A stretch of DNA of 61,242 nucleotides, from NCBI RefSeq assembly GCF_000468495.1, contig NC_022444.1:1527092-1588333 (forward strand), written 5' to 3'. The position numbers and the translations under genes were made by a program. This DNA comes from Megalodesulfovibrio gigas DSM 1382 = ATCC 19364 (GTDB lineage: Bacteria > Desulfobacterota > Desulfovibrionia > Desulfovibrionales > Desulfovibrionaceae). The notes below the pieces were generated by a model that saw only the letters and a list, made by a program, of their open reading frames with translations, searched no databases and was not told where the DNA came from. Shown here in pieces: positions 18,065-24,579 of the stretch. Numbering within the stretch: the first letter of the stretch is position 1; every line of letters starts with the position of its first letter.

Positions 18065-19021
18065 CTACCTCCCGCCGAAGGGCTTGGGTTGGATGAGGTC
18101 GAACAATGGGGTGAACATGTTCGACAGCAGCACGGCAAACGCCATGCCGTCCGGGTAGATGCCATATGTGCGGATGATGATGAGCAGCGCGCCGCCAAAA
18201 AGTCCGTACAGCAGCATGGCCGTGCGCCACACCGGGGAGGCCGAGGGGTACGGCATGAGGAAGAAGGCCGCCAGCATGGTGCCGCCGGTGAACAGGTGGA
18301 ACAGGGGCGGGGCGTAGCGTTGCGGGTCGATGAGGTTGTACAGCAGCGCCGTGAGGAACACGCCCACCAGGAACGAGACCGGGATGTACCAGCGCAACTG
18401 CTTGCGGGCGATGAGATACGCGCCGCCGAGCAGCAGCATCAGGGACTGTTCCGCCCCCAGGGCCCCCAGGTTTTGTCCCAGCATGAGGCTGGGCAGGCTC
18501 AGGCTGGTCACCGCGCTCAGGCCGAAGAACTTCAGCTCGCTCAGGGGGTGCACCAGATCCCAGTTGAGCAGCATCCCGTTGATATCAATAAGGTCTGGCC
18601 AGGAGATGGTCATGATGCACCAGCCCACGGCCGGGGCGCATACCGGGCTCATGCCGTAGCCGCCAAAGACCATGCGGCCAAGCAGGATGGTCAGGGCGCT
18701 GCCGATGCACACCAGCCAGCCCGGGGCCGTGGCCGGCAACATGAAGGCGAAGAGCAGCCCGCCCACCAGGGCGGTATAGTCGTCTGCCGTGTATTCGCGG
18801 GCCATGAGTTTCTGGGCCAGCGCCTCGGCCAGCACGGCCGCCAGACCAGCCCAGGCCAGCACCTCCACGGCGTGGTAGCCGTAGCGGAACACGGCCATGG
18901 CCATGGCTGGCGCCAGGGCGATCAACGTGTCCGTCATCATGCCTTTGACGGTTCTGCCGCAATGCCAGAACGGCGCCGAAGTCACCGTGAGGGAGGATTT
19001 TGGGAGTGCCGCTTGTGCCAT
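18065..19021 (-). CDS. rnfD: Rnf complex subunit D
   Basis: A 318-aa polytopic membrane subunit of the NqrB/RnfD family. The HLFTGGTMLAAFF segment near residue 248 holds the Thr expected to carry covalent FMN. The start is taken at ATG 19021 (MAQAALPK). Another ATG lies two codons upstream at 19027, after AAGGACG, so the two are hard to separate. It follows rnfC by 75 bp, the longest spacing within the operon. Confidence 0.93.
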   Translation of the reverse strand: MAQAALPKSSLTVTSAPFWHCGRTVKGMMTDTLIALAPAMAMAVFRYGYHAVEVLAWAGLAAVLAEALAQKLMAREYTADDYTALVGGLLFAFMLPATAPGWLVCIGSALTILLGRMVFGGYGMSPVCAPAVGWCIMTISWPDLIDINGMLLNWDLVHPLSELKFFGLSAVTSLSLPSLMLGQNLGALGAEQSLMLLLGGAYLIARKQLRWYIPVSFLVGVFLTALLYNLIDPQRYAPPLFHLFTGGTMLAAFFLMPYPSASPVWRTAMLLYGLFGGALLIIIRTYGIYPDGMAFAVLLSNMFTPLFDLIQPKPFGGR

Positions 19022-19096
19022 GTGCATTCGTCCTTGTCGGTAATGTCCACGTCGCAACGTCTCAACAACCCGTTCGCCAATGGCCTGCCGGTCGTG

Positions 19097-20293
19097 TCAG
19101 TCCGAAAGCCGGCATTCGGCCAACTGGGCGTCCTTGGCTGCCAACAGCTGTTTGGCCAGCCGCAGGTACTGCAGCATGGGCCGGTTGGCCGGGCACACGA
19201 AGGCGCACATGCCGCAATCCAGGCAGGCGGCGATGTGGCGGGACCGGGTTTCCTCCACCAGATCGAATTCCACAAAGCGCGAGAGCATGCCGGGCTGGAT
19301 GCCCGCCGGGCAGGCCAGCACGCATTCCCCGCAGTTGATGCACGGGTTGGGGCCCACGGGCGGGAACTGGCCTTCCTGCACCACGGTGATGGCGGTGCAG
19401 TTTTCGGGCACGCCCACGGAAAGGTCGCACAGGGGGTCGCCACGCATGGGGCCGTCCAGGGCCACCTGCCAGCCCTTGCCATGCGGGGTGTCCGTGGCGT
19501 CCAGCAGGTCGCGCACGGGCATGCCCGTGGGCACGCGGTACACGCCGTCACCCACGGTGACGATGGCCTCCACCAGGGGCAGGCCGGTCTTGCCCACGCG
19601 CCCCACGCGGTACAGATCCGAGATGCTGATCACGTCCACATCGTCGGGCCGTTCCGAGCCGGTGGCTTTGCGCACCACCAGGGGATCGATGGTGTGGGGG
19701 TAGCGATCCGTGGAGGGGACGACGGTGCAGCTATACAGAGAGGTCTTCTTGCTCTCGGCCATCACCAGATAGACCGTGGCCGGCCGGATGGCTCGTTCCA
19801 GCAACTCCAGGCCGCGTTCCAGGGTGGGCTTGGCATCCTTGAGAAGCAGTTCGCTGACGATGACACCTGGCTCGGGGTTTAATCCGTTGATGACCAGGGT
19901 GCGCGAGGGGCGGAACTTGCCGGTATCGATGCCCAGCTCCAGGAGCAGGCGGCAGAGTTCTTCGCCCTTGATGGTGTCCAGATCGGCCACAGGCTCGGGC
20001 CGCTCAAACACGGGCGGGGCTTCGCCTTCCTTGGGAGCCGGCGCCGGGCCGATAACAATGGCCTGGGGCAGAATGTCTTCCACCATACCGTCGATGGTGG
20101 CATGCACATAGCCGGTGCCGTGCGGTCCCTTGGCGGGATTTTCGGCGATGACCTGCCCGCAGCTCACGAGCTGTTTTTTCTTCACCACGGGCTTGTGGAG
20201 GGGTTCGATGGGAATCCGCACCAGAGAGGGAATGGGAGCCTCCCGGAGGGTGTCCTTGATTTCCACGGATGTAGTCAATTGTGGCTTCATCAT
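19097..20293 (-). CDS. rnfC: Rnf complex subunit C
   Basis: A 398-aa peripheral cytoplasmic subunit, the site of NAD(H) or FMN interaction in studied Rnf complexes. Two 4Fe-4S motifs lie near the C-terminus: CINCGECVLACP near 317 and CLDCGMCAFVCP near 356. The flavin/NADH-binding region is N-terminal to these. The length is shorter than enterobacterial RsxC, which carries a long repeat tail. The start is one of two consecutive ATGs (20293 or 20290), only 5 nt after the cytochrome stop, with a weak ribosome site, suggesting coupling. Confidence 0.93.
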   Translation of the reverse strand: MMKPQLTTSVEIKDTLREAPIPSLVRIPIEPLHKPVVKKKQLVSCGQVIAENPAKGPHGTGYVHATIDGMVEDILPQAIVIGPAPAPKEGEAPPVFERPEPVADLDTIKGEELCRLLLELGIDTGKFRPSRTLVINGLNPEPGVIVSELLLKDAKPTLERGLELLERAIRPATVYLVMAESKKTSLYSCTVVPSTDRYPHTIDPLVVRKATGSERPDDVDVISISDLYRVGRVGKTGLPLVEAIVTVGDGVYRVPTGMPVRDLLDATDTPHGKGWQVALDGPMRGDPLCDLSVGVPENCTAITVVQEGQFPPVGPNPCINCGECVLACPAGIQPGMLSRFVEFDLVEETRSRHIAACLDCGMCAFVCPANRPMLQYLRLAKQLLAAKDAQLAECRLSD

Positions 20294-20298
20294 GAGCG

Positions 20299-21036
20299 TC
20301 ACCGGGTGTGGCAGCGGGAGCAGGATTTTTCGCCGAAGGGGCCTGCGCCGGACGTTTCGTGGCAGCCCATGCACTGGCCATGGAAGGCATCCATGCGGGT
20401 GGGCAGCAGGGGGGCTTCGGCGTCGTAATGGCAGGACGCGCAGGAGGGCTGGGCCGGGCCGGCCGCGCCGGGCAACTGCTCGTGGCAGGTTTTGCAGCCC
20501 GCGGTCTTCTGCTCGTACAAATCGCTGTGGCAGGTCTCGCACCGGGTGTGCACAGCCACGCGCAGGGAGGGCGTCTTGCCGTCCGCCGCATTGCCGTGGC
20601 AGCTGCTGCAGGCCGTGGGCTCGGGTTCGATGTCCGGCCCGTGGTGGCAGTCGGTACAGCTCGTGGCGTACTGGTCCACGTGCTCCTGGTGATTCCAGGT
20701 CAGCTTGCCAAACGTGGCGTGATGGCAGCGGGTGCAGGTGGCGGGACTCAGCGTGGTCTTGTGGGCGTCGATCCACCGGGCGTCGAATTCCGCCGGATGA
20801 CAGGACCCGCATGGCACAGGCTGGGGTTCCGGCGTGGCGCTTTCGTGGTGGCAGTCGGCACAGGCGTTGCCCATGTCCACATGCCGCGAATGGGTGAAGA
20901 CGACATCTCCGCCCTTGTTGTCGAACCTGAACCGTACGGGCGGCTGGTCCGAGGGCGCATGCACGAACTGGCCGCCAAGGGCCAGCACAGCCATGATGCC
21001 ACAACCAGTGATGATGGGCGCGTAGCGTCTTTTCAA
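20299..21036 (-). CDS. Decaheme cytochrome c of the Rnf operon
   Basis: A 245-aa exported protein with a signal anchor at residues 7-27 and exactly ten CxxCH motifs (CADCH, CGSCH, CTRCH, CTDCH, CSSCH, CETCH, CKTCH, CASCH, CMGCH, CSRCH). Extra His residues can supply distal ligands. Desulfovibrio rnf operons start with a comparable multiheme cytochrome (DhcA in D. vulgaris). It should link Rnf to the periplasmic cytochrome c pool. The start is TTG at 21036 with AAGGA about 8 nt upstream. A nearer ATG at 21044 opens only three codons. Confidence 0.93.
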   Translation of the reverse strand: MKRRYAPIITGCGIMAVLALGGQFVHAPSDQPPVRFRFDNKGGDVVFTHSRHVDMGNACADCHHESATPEPQPVPCGSCHPAEFDARWIDAHKTTLSPATCTRCHHATFGKLTWNHQEHVDQYATSCTDCHHGPDIEPEPTACSSCHGNAADGKTPSLRVAVHTRCETCHSDLYEQKTAGCKTCHEQLPGAAGPAQPSCASCHYDAEAPLLPTRMDAFHGQCMGCHETSGAGPFGEKSCSRCHTR

Positions 21037-21092
21037 AGCGACATTTCCTTGTAATTCAGGGGTGGTGAATCACAACGGCAAAAAACGGCCCC

Positions 21093-21108
21093 GGAAACGT
21101 GCGTTTCC
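21093..21108. promoter_or_regulatory. 16-nt palindrome in the rnf leader
   Basis: GGAAACG-TG-CGTTTCC is a perfect inverted repeat 57 bp before the decaheme cytochrome start. It could be an operator or a leader hairpin. The binding protein is unknown. Confidence 0.4.
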
Positions 21109-21216
21109 AAAGGTGGCTTCTTGTATCCCACGCTGAAAAGAATGGGAAGAATTTTGTGCGGATACGCTATGGCGGAATTATGCATTGTTTTCCAGGCGGT
21201 TGGGCATCAATTGGTG

Positions 21217-21236
21217 AATGTGAATTAAATCACATT
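21217..21236. promoter_or_regulatory. Perfect CRP/FNR-family site AATGTGA-N6-TCACATT
   Basis: Both arms match perfectly over 7 nt with the 6-nt spacer of CRP-type sites (TGTGA-N6-TCACA). It lies in the divergent region about 180 bp from the decaheme cytochrome start and 219 bp from the 21455 start. A Desulfovibrio CRP/FNR family member such as a CRP homologue or HcpR could bind. Which operon it serves is inferred. Confidence 0.7.
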
Positions 21237-21454
21237 ACATATTTGCTTGTCCATTAATTCACAATACCGAAGCGGCCGCCCTGCGCAGGCGTGGTAACCA
21301 CAAAATTTTGGACGGTATGAATTTGTGCTTGACTTGTTCGGGGAACCTCGTAAAAGACGAACAAGTGCTGTACGAAATCTGTACAGAAAAAGAGCGTCGC
21401 GGGCTGCAGTCGGACCAAGGTAGGGCTGGCAACTGCACAGGAAGGATAAGGGTG

Positions 21455-21799
21455 ATGAGCGTGTTCAAGAAAGAAAAAGAGTTCAAGCGGGTCATCTTCA
21501 ATATTGATGCTGAGCTCGCCGAGCGGCTGGAAAAGGCCAAGGAAGAATCCCGTCGGTTCGGCAAGAAGCTGGACGTGGACGGGGCCATGGACAAAGCCCT
21601 GGAAAAATTCCTGAAAAAGGCCGAGAAGAAGCTTGAGGAAATGGCGGAGGACGCCGGCAGGAAGACACTCCGCGGTGAGCGTGCCGAGGCCATTTCCCTG
21701 GGCGGCGAGGTGCGCATGGCTTTGCCGTCTTCCGCATCACTGTCGGAACAGGAGGAAGCCGCCATGGCTGCTCCCTCCATCATCGTTGTTAACAATTAG
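21455..21799 (+). CDS. Small charged helical protein, possible ribbon-helix-helix-like fold
   Basis: I do not recognise a named family. The 114-aa protein starts with a short predicted strand (FKRVIFNID) followed by two highly charged helices (ELAERLEKAKEESRRFGKK and MDKALEKFLKKAEKKLEEM) and a low-complexity tail. A strand then two helices is the order of ribbon-helix-helix DNA-binding proteins, but it could equally be a coiled coil. The ATG at 21455 follows GGAAGGATAAGG. It is 36 bp upstream of the amphi-Trp gene, probably co-transcribed with it, and divergent from rnf. Confidence 0.6.
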   Translation: MSVFKKEKEFKRVIFNIDAELAERLEKAKEESRRFGKKLDVDGAMDKALEKFLKKAEKKLEEMAEDAGRKTLRGERAEAISLGGEVRMALPSSASLSEQEEAAMAAPSIIVVNN

Positions 21800-21835
21800 C
21801 TTCACATTCATTGCAGAGTCTTAAGGAGTACGATC

Positions 21836-22252
21836 ATGAGCAAGAGCGGTCTGGCCATCAAGGGCGCCATGGATTTCGATTCCGTTTCCACCTTCCTCAC
21901 GGATCTGGTGGCCAGCTTCAAGGAGCGCACCATCTGCGTGCAGCGCGGCGAGGAATTCGTCACCCTCAAGCCTGGCGAGCTCATTGAGCTGGAGCTGGAG
22001 GTGCTGGTCAAGAAGGGCAAGCAGAAGCTCTCCCTGGAACTCGCCTGGCGTGACGAGGTGCTCACCGAGGTGGAAGCGCCCTTCAAGGTCAGCTCCAAGG
22101 AGCCCGAGCCTGTGGTGCCTGCGGAAGACCCCTGCCTGGCCACCTTGCCGGTGGCAGAAGCGGCGGCTCCGGCCACCGTGCTGGTGAAGCCCGAAGAGAA
22201 AAAGGCTGAAGACAAGAAAGAAGACACCAAGCCCGCCGGCGGCAAGAAGTAA
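21836..22252 (+). CDS. Amphi-Trp domain protein with Lys/Pro/Glu-rich tail
   Basis: A 138-aa cytoplasmic protein. Residues 12-72 match the amphi-Trp domain pattern: an alternating amphipathic region ending in KLSLELAWRD, after an acidic ELELEV strand. The tail (about 88-138) is rich in E, P, A and K and probably disordered. The function of the domain is not established. AAGGAG precedes the ATG by about 8 nt. A 6-bp inverted repeat (GCGCCC/GGGCGC, 22264-22281) follows the stop and could be a weak terminator, though it lacks a T-tract. Confidence 0.7.
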   Translation: MSKSGLAIKGAMDFDSVSTFLTDLVASFKERTICVQRGEEFVTLKPGELIELELEVLVKKGKQKLSLELAWRDEVLTEVEAPFKVSSKEPEPVVPAEDPCLATLPVAEAAAPATVLVKPEEKKAEDKKEDTKPAGGKK

Positions 22253-22357
22253 CGCCACCCTGTGCGCCCCATGCAGGGCGCGTAGGTGATTTCCGTAACG
22301 GTCCGCCTGCATCCGCCCCTGCGTGGGTGCGGCGGGCCGCTCCGCAAGGAGGCCAAT

Positions 22358-22819
22358 ATGCCTGGACGTCCTGACGATCCCATCCCTTCTGCTCCGTCTG
22401 TTGCAGGTGCTCGTTGCCGGTGGGTGGTGTGGGGGTGTTGCCTGCTCACGGTGATTGTCGGGGCACTGTGGCTGCACCTGCCGCGCCCGGCTGGGCCATG
22501 GGAGGCAAATGCCCAGGCTGGCGAGGCGGTGCTGCGTCAGGTGATGGCCCTGCGGGCCCAGGCAACGCGCATGTTGGCCCACCCGGACGCCGCCTCCAGC
22601 GCCGTGGCCGAGTTCAATGCCCTGGCGCCTCAGCTTCAGGCCCTGTTGGTCCAGATAGCCCGACGTACCGACCATCCCCAGACCCGCGCGGCGTGCCAAT
22701 GGCTCATGCCCCAGGTGGATATGTTCGAGCGCCAGACCAGAGACGCCCTGGCCGCCGCACGCGCCACCGAGGCCCTGACCCGTCGTCAGGCAATGCATGG
22801 GCAGCAGCCGGCGTCCTGA
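22358..22819 (+). CDS. Small membrane-anchored periplasmic protein, unknown function
   Basis: A 153-aa protein with a Pro-rich N-terminus and one hydrophobic segment (VVWGCCLLTVIVGALWLHL, about residues 22-40), followed by an Ala/Gln/Arg-rich helical domain predicted to face the periplasm. No family was recognised. The ATG at 22358 has AAGGAGG 6 nt upstream, so it is preferred to an upstream in-frame ATG. It stands alone between the amphi-Trp gene and the esterase-like gene. Confidence 0.65.
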   Translation: MPGRPDDPIPSAPSVAGARCRWVVWGCCLLTVIVGALWLHLPRPAGPWEANAQAGEAVLRQVMALRAQATRMLAHPDAASSAVAEFNALAPQLQALLVQIARRTDHPQTRAACQWLMPQVDMFERQTRDALAAARATEALTRRQAMHGQQPAS

Positions 22820-22828
22820 GGGCAGGAC

Positions 22829-22846
22829 TCGTCACCATCTTGTCAC
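22829..22846 (+). promoter_or_regulatory. Possible Pho box before the phytase-like gene
   Basis: TCGTCAC-CATC-TTGTCAC shows the 7+4+7 direct-repeat layout of PhoB sites (consensus CTGTCAT-N4-CTGTCAY). It lies 94 bp before the start of a secreted phytase-like protein. The match is partial, so confidence is limited. Confidence 0.35.
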
Positions 22847-22939
22847 CCGTTCGACGTCCCATGGACGCAGAGGAAGCGCAGGACTGTTCGCACTATGCGG
22901 ACAATCTCTCCATCCATTGTATCCTCAAGGAGTCGAATC

Positions 22940-24364
22940 ATGCATCGCAACCTGAAAGGCTTGCTGGCGGGCGCGGTCTGTCTGGCGGTAAGCGCAGCCG
23001 TCCCCGCCTGGGCTGGTCAGACCGGCAGCGCCGAGCGTGATGCCGCGCTGGCCAAAATCGGCCTCACGGGCGCGCGCCTGCCCCATGCTGTGCTCAAAAA
23101 CGACGTGCCCGACACGGCTCGTGCCGGCGAGATGATCGAAATCCGCAATGGCGGTTTCGGTTCCGACATGGCCGCCCACCCCACCGTGGCCACGCAGTTC
23201 TACGCCCTCACCGATCGCGGCCCCAATGCCGACCACGAGGGGCCCCAGGGCAAGGGCAAGTTCTTTCCCACCCCGGACTACACGCCGCGTATTGGCCTCT
23301 TTGCGCTTCAGCCCGACGGCAGCGTGACCCTGGAAAAGACCATCCTCCTGCGCCGGCCCGATGGCACGCCCATCACCGGCCTGCCCAACGCCAAGGGCCT
23401 GGGCGGCACCAGCGAGACGCCCTACAGCGCCGACGGCTCGCCCGTGCTCGTCCATCAGGACAAGCCGTTCAATGACAACGCCACCAGCCCGGACTACAAC
23501 CCCCTGCGCCTGGACGAATACGGTCTGGACAGCGAAGGCCTGGTGGCCCTTTCCGATGGCACGTTTTGGGTGAGCGACGAATACGGCCCGCACATCGTCC
23601 ACTACGACGCCGAAGGCAAGGAAATCGGCCGCATCAACCCCTTTGCCAAGGACGCCCGCGCCTCCATCAAGCTCCCGGCGGAATTGGGCAAGCGGTGGCC
23701 CAATCGCGGCATGGAAGGCCTGGCCATCACCCCGGACGAGAAAACCTTGGTGGGGCTGATGCAGTCCACCTTGAACAACCCCGACAAGTCCGCCCAGGGG
23801 CAGACGGCCACGCGCATTGTCACCGTGGACCTGGCTACGGGCAAGGTGGCCCAATACTTGTACAAGCAGGAAAAGCCCAAGAACGCCAACTCGGGCATTG
23901 CGGCGCTTTCTGCCACACAGTTCCTGCTTATTGAGCGCGATGGCGCCTTTGCCGGCAAAAAGCCCGAGGCCATGAAGCACCTGTATCGCATCGACCTCTC
24001 CACGGGCACGGATCTGGAAACCGTCACCGCCCCTGGCACCACGCAGGATGAGGCGTTGGGACTGCTCATCGACGGCAAGCCCCTGGAGCAGGCAGTGCTG
24101 GAAGGCGGCTGGGAAGCCCTGGCTGCCAAGGGTGTGAAGCCTGTGGAAAAGACGCTGGTGGCGGATTTGGTCAAGCTGAACGGCTACCCCCACGACAAGC
24201 TGGAAGGGCTGTGGGTGGTGGACGACAACACCGTGGCGGTGATCAACGACGACGACTTTGCCCTCTGGGGCTCGGACAAGGGCATGGAGCAGAAAATCCT
24301 CTCCAACGGCCAGTTGGATGGCAACACCCTCTATGTGATCAAGGCCCCGCTCCTGGCCAAATAG
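22940..24364 (+). CDS. Secreted esterase-like domain protein (phytase-like superfamily)
   Basis: A 474-aa exported protein. Residues 1-25 form a signal peptide ending PAWAG. The rest matches the esterase-like activity of phytase domain, a beta-propeller-like fold: a DRGPNADH segment near 92, DSEGLVAL and FWVSDEYGPHIVHYDAEGK near 200-225, GMEGLAITPDEKTLVGLMQS near 258, and ELFLIERD-like and KLEGLWVVDD blocks later. Substrate is unknown; phosphate release is only suggested by the family name and the upstream Pho-like repeat. AAGGAG lies 8 nt before the ATG at 22940. The compound B-A hairpin repeat follows. Confidence 0.82.
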   Translation: MHRNLKGLLAGAVCLAVSAAVPAWAGQTGSAERDAALAKIGLTGARLPHAVLKNDVPDTARAGEMIEIRNGGFGSDMAAHPTVATQFYALTDRGPNADHEGPQGKGKFFPTPDYTPRIGLFALQPDGSVTLEKTILLRRPDGTPITGLPNAKGLGGTSETPYSADGSPVLVHQDKPFNDNATSPDYNPLRLDEYGLDSEGLVALSDGTFWVSDEYGPHIVHYDAEGKEIGRINPFAKDARASIKLPAELGKRWPNRGMEGLAITPDEKTLVGLMQSTLNNPDKSAQGQTATRIVTVDLATGKVAQYLYKQEKPKNANSGIAALSATQFLLIERDGAFAGKKPEAMKHLYRIDLSTGTDLETVTAPGTTQDEALGLLIDGKPLEQAVLEGGWEALAAKGVKPVEKTLVADLVKLNGYPHDKLEGLWVVDDNTVAVINDDDFALWGSDKGMEQKILSNGQLDGNTLYVIKAPLLAK

Positions 24365-24388
24365 CCAGGGCATTTTGATCTTGAAAAA

Positions 24389-24550
24389 GGACATCGCGAG
24401 AGGGGAAACCTTTTGCAAAAGGTTCTCCCTCTCGCGATGTCCCCTTCCAAAACTTTCATAGTGACCTTGCATCACAATAAAAAAGTCTTTGGAAAGGGGG
24501 TTCGGGGGAAAACCTTTCTGAAGAAAGGTTTTCCCCCGAGAGTCCTTTTC
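24389..24550. repeat. Compound repeat B-linker-A (complete copy 1)
   Basis: Hairpin B spans 24389-24442, about 27 bp per arm with two mismatches and no real loop (ACATCGCGAGAGGGG... to ...CTCGCGATGT). A linker of about 60 nt follows. Hairpin A (24503-24538) has a perfect 17-bp stem with a GA loop. The pair lies between two convergent genes, starting 25 bp after one stop and ending 30 bp before the other, as expected of a bidirectional terminator. Confidence 0.9.
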
Positions 24551-24579
24551 AAAAACAACGTGCTCTGGCGTCTTTTGTG

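Larger units (their letters stand above)
21037..21454. other. 418-bp divergent control region between rnf and the 21455 gene
   Basis: No gene was recognised. It is AT-richer than its surroundings. It contains a perfect CRP-type palindrome (21217-21236), a half-degenerate copy TTGTCC-N6-TCACAA (21247-21264), a GGAAACG-TG-CGTTTCC palindrome (21093-21108) and a CTGTAC-N7-GTACAG inverted repeat (21368-21386). A CATAAT hexamer on the minus strand (21177-21182) lies about 47 bp on the rnf side of the CRP-type site. Confidence 0.6.

Noticed and set aside
15989-19882. Very long plus-strand open frame over the rnf genes
   Set aside because: Antisense to rnfB, A, E, G, D and C, all with strong family motifs; composition is typical of a shadow frame.
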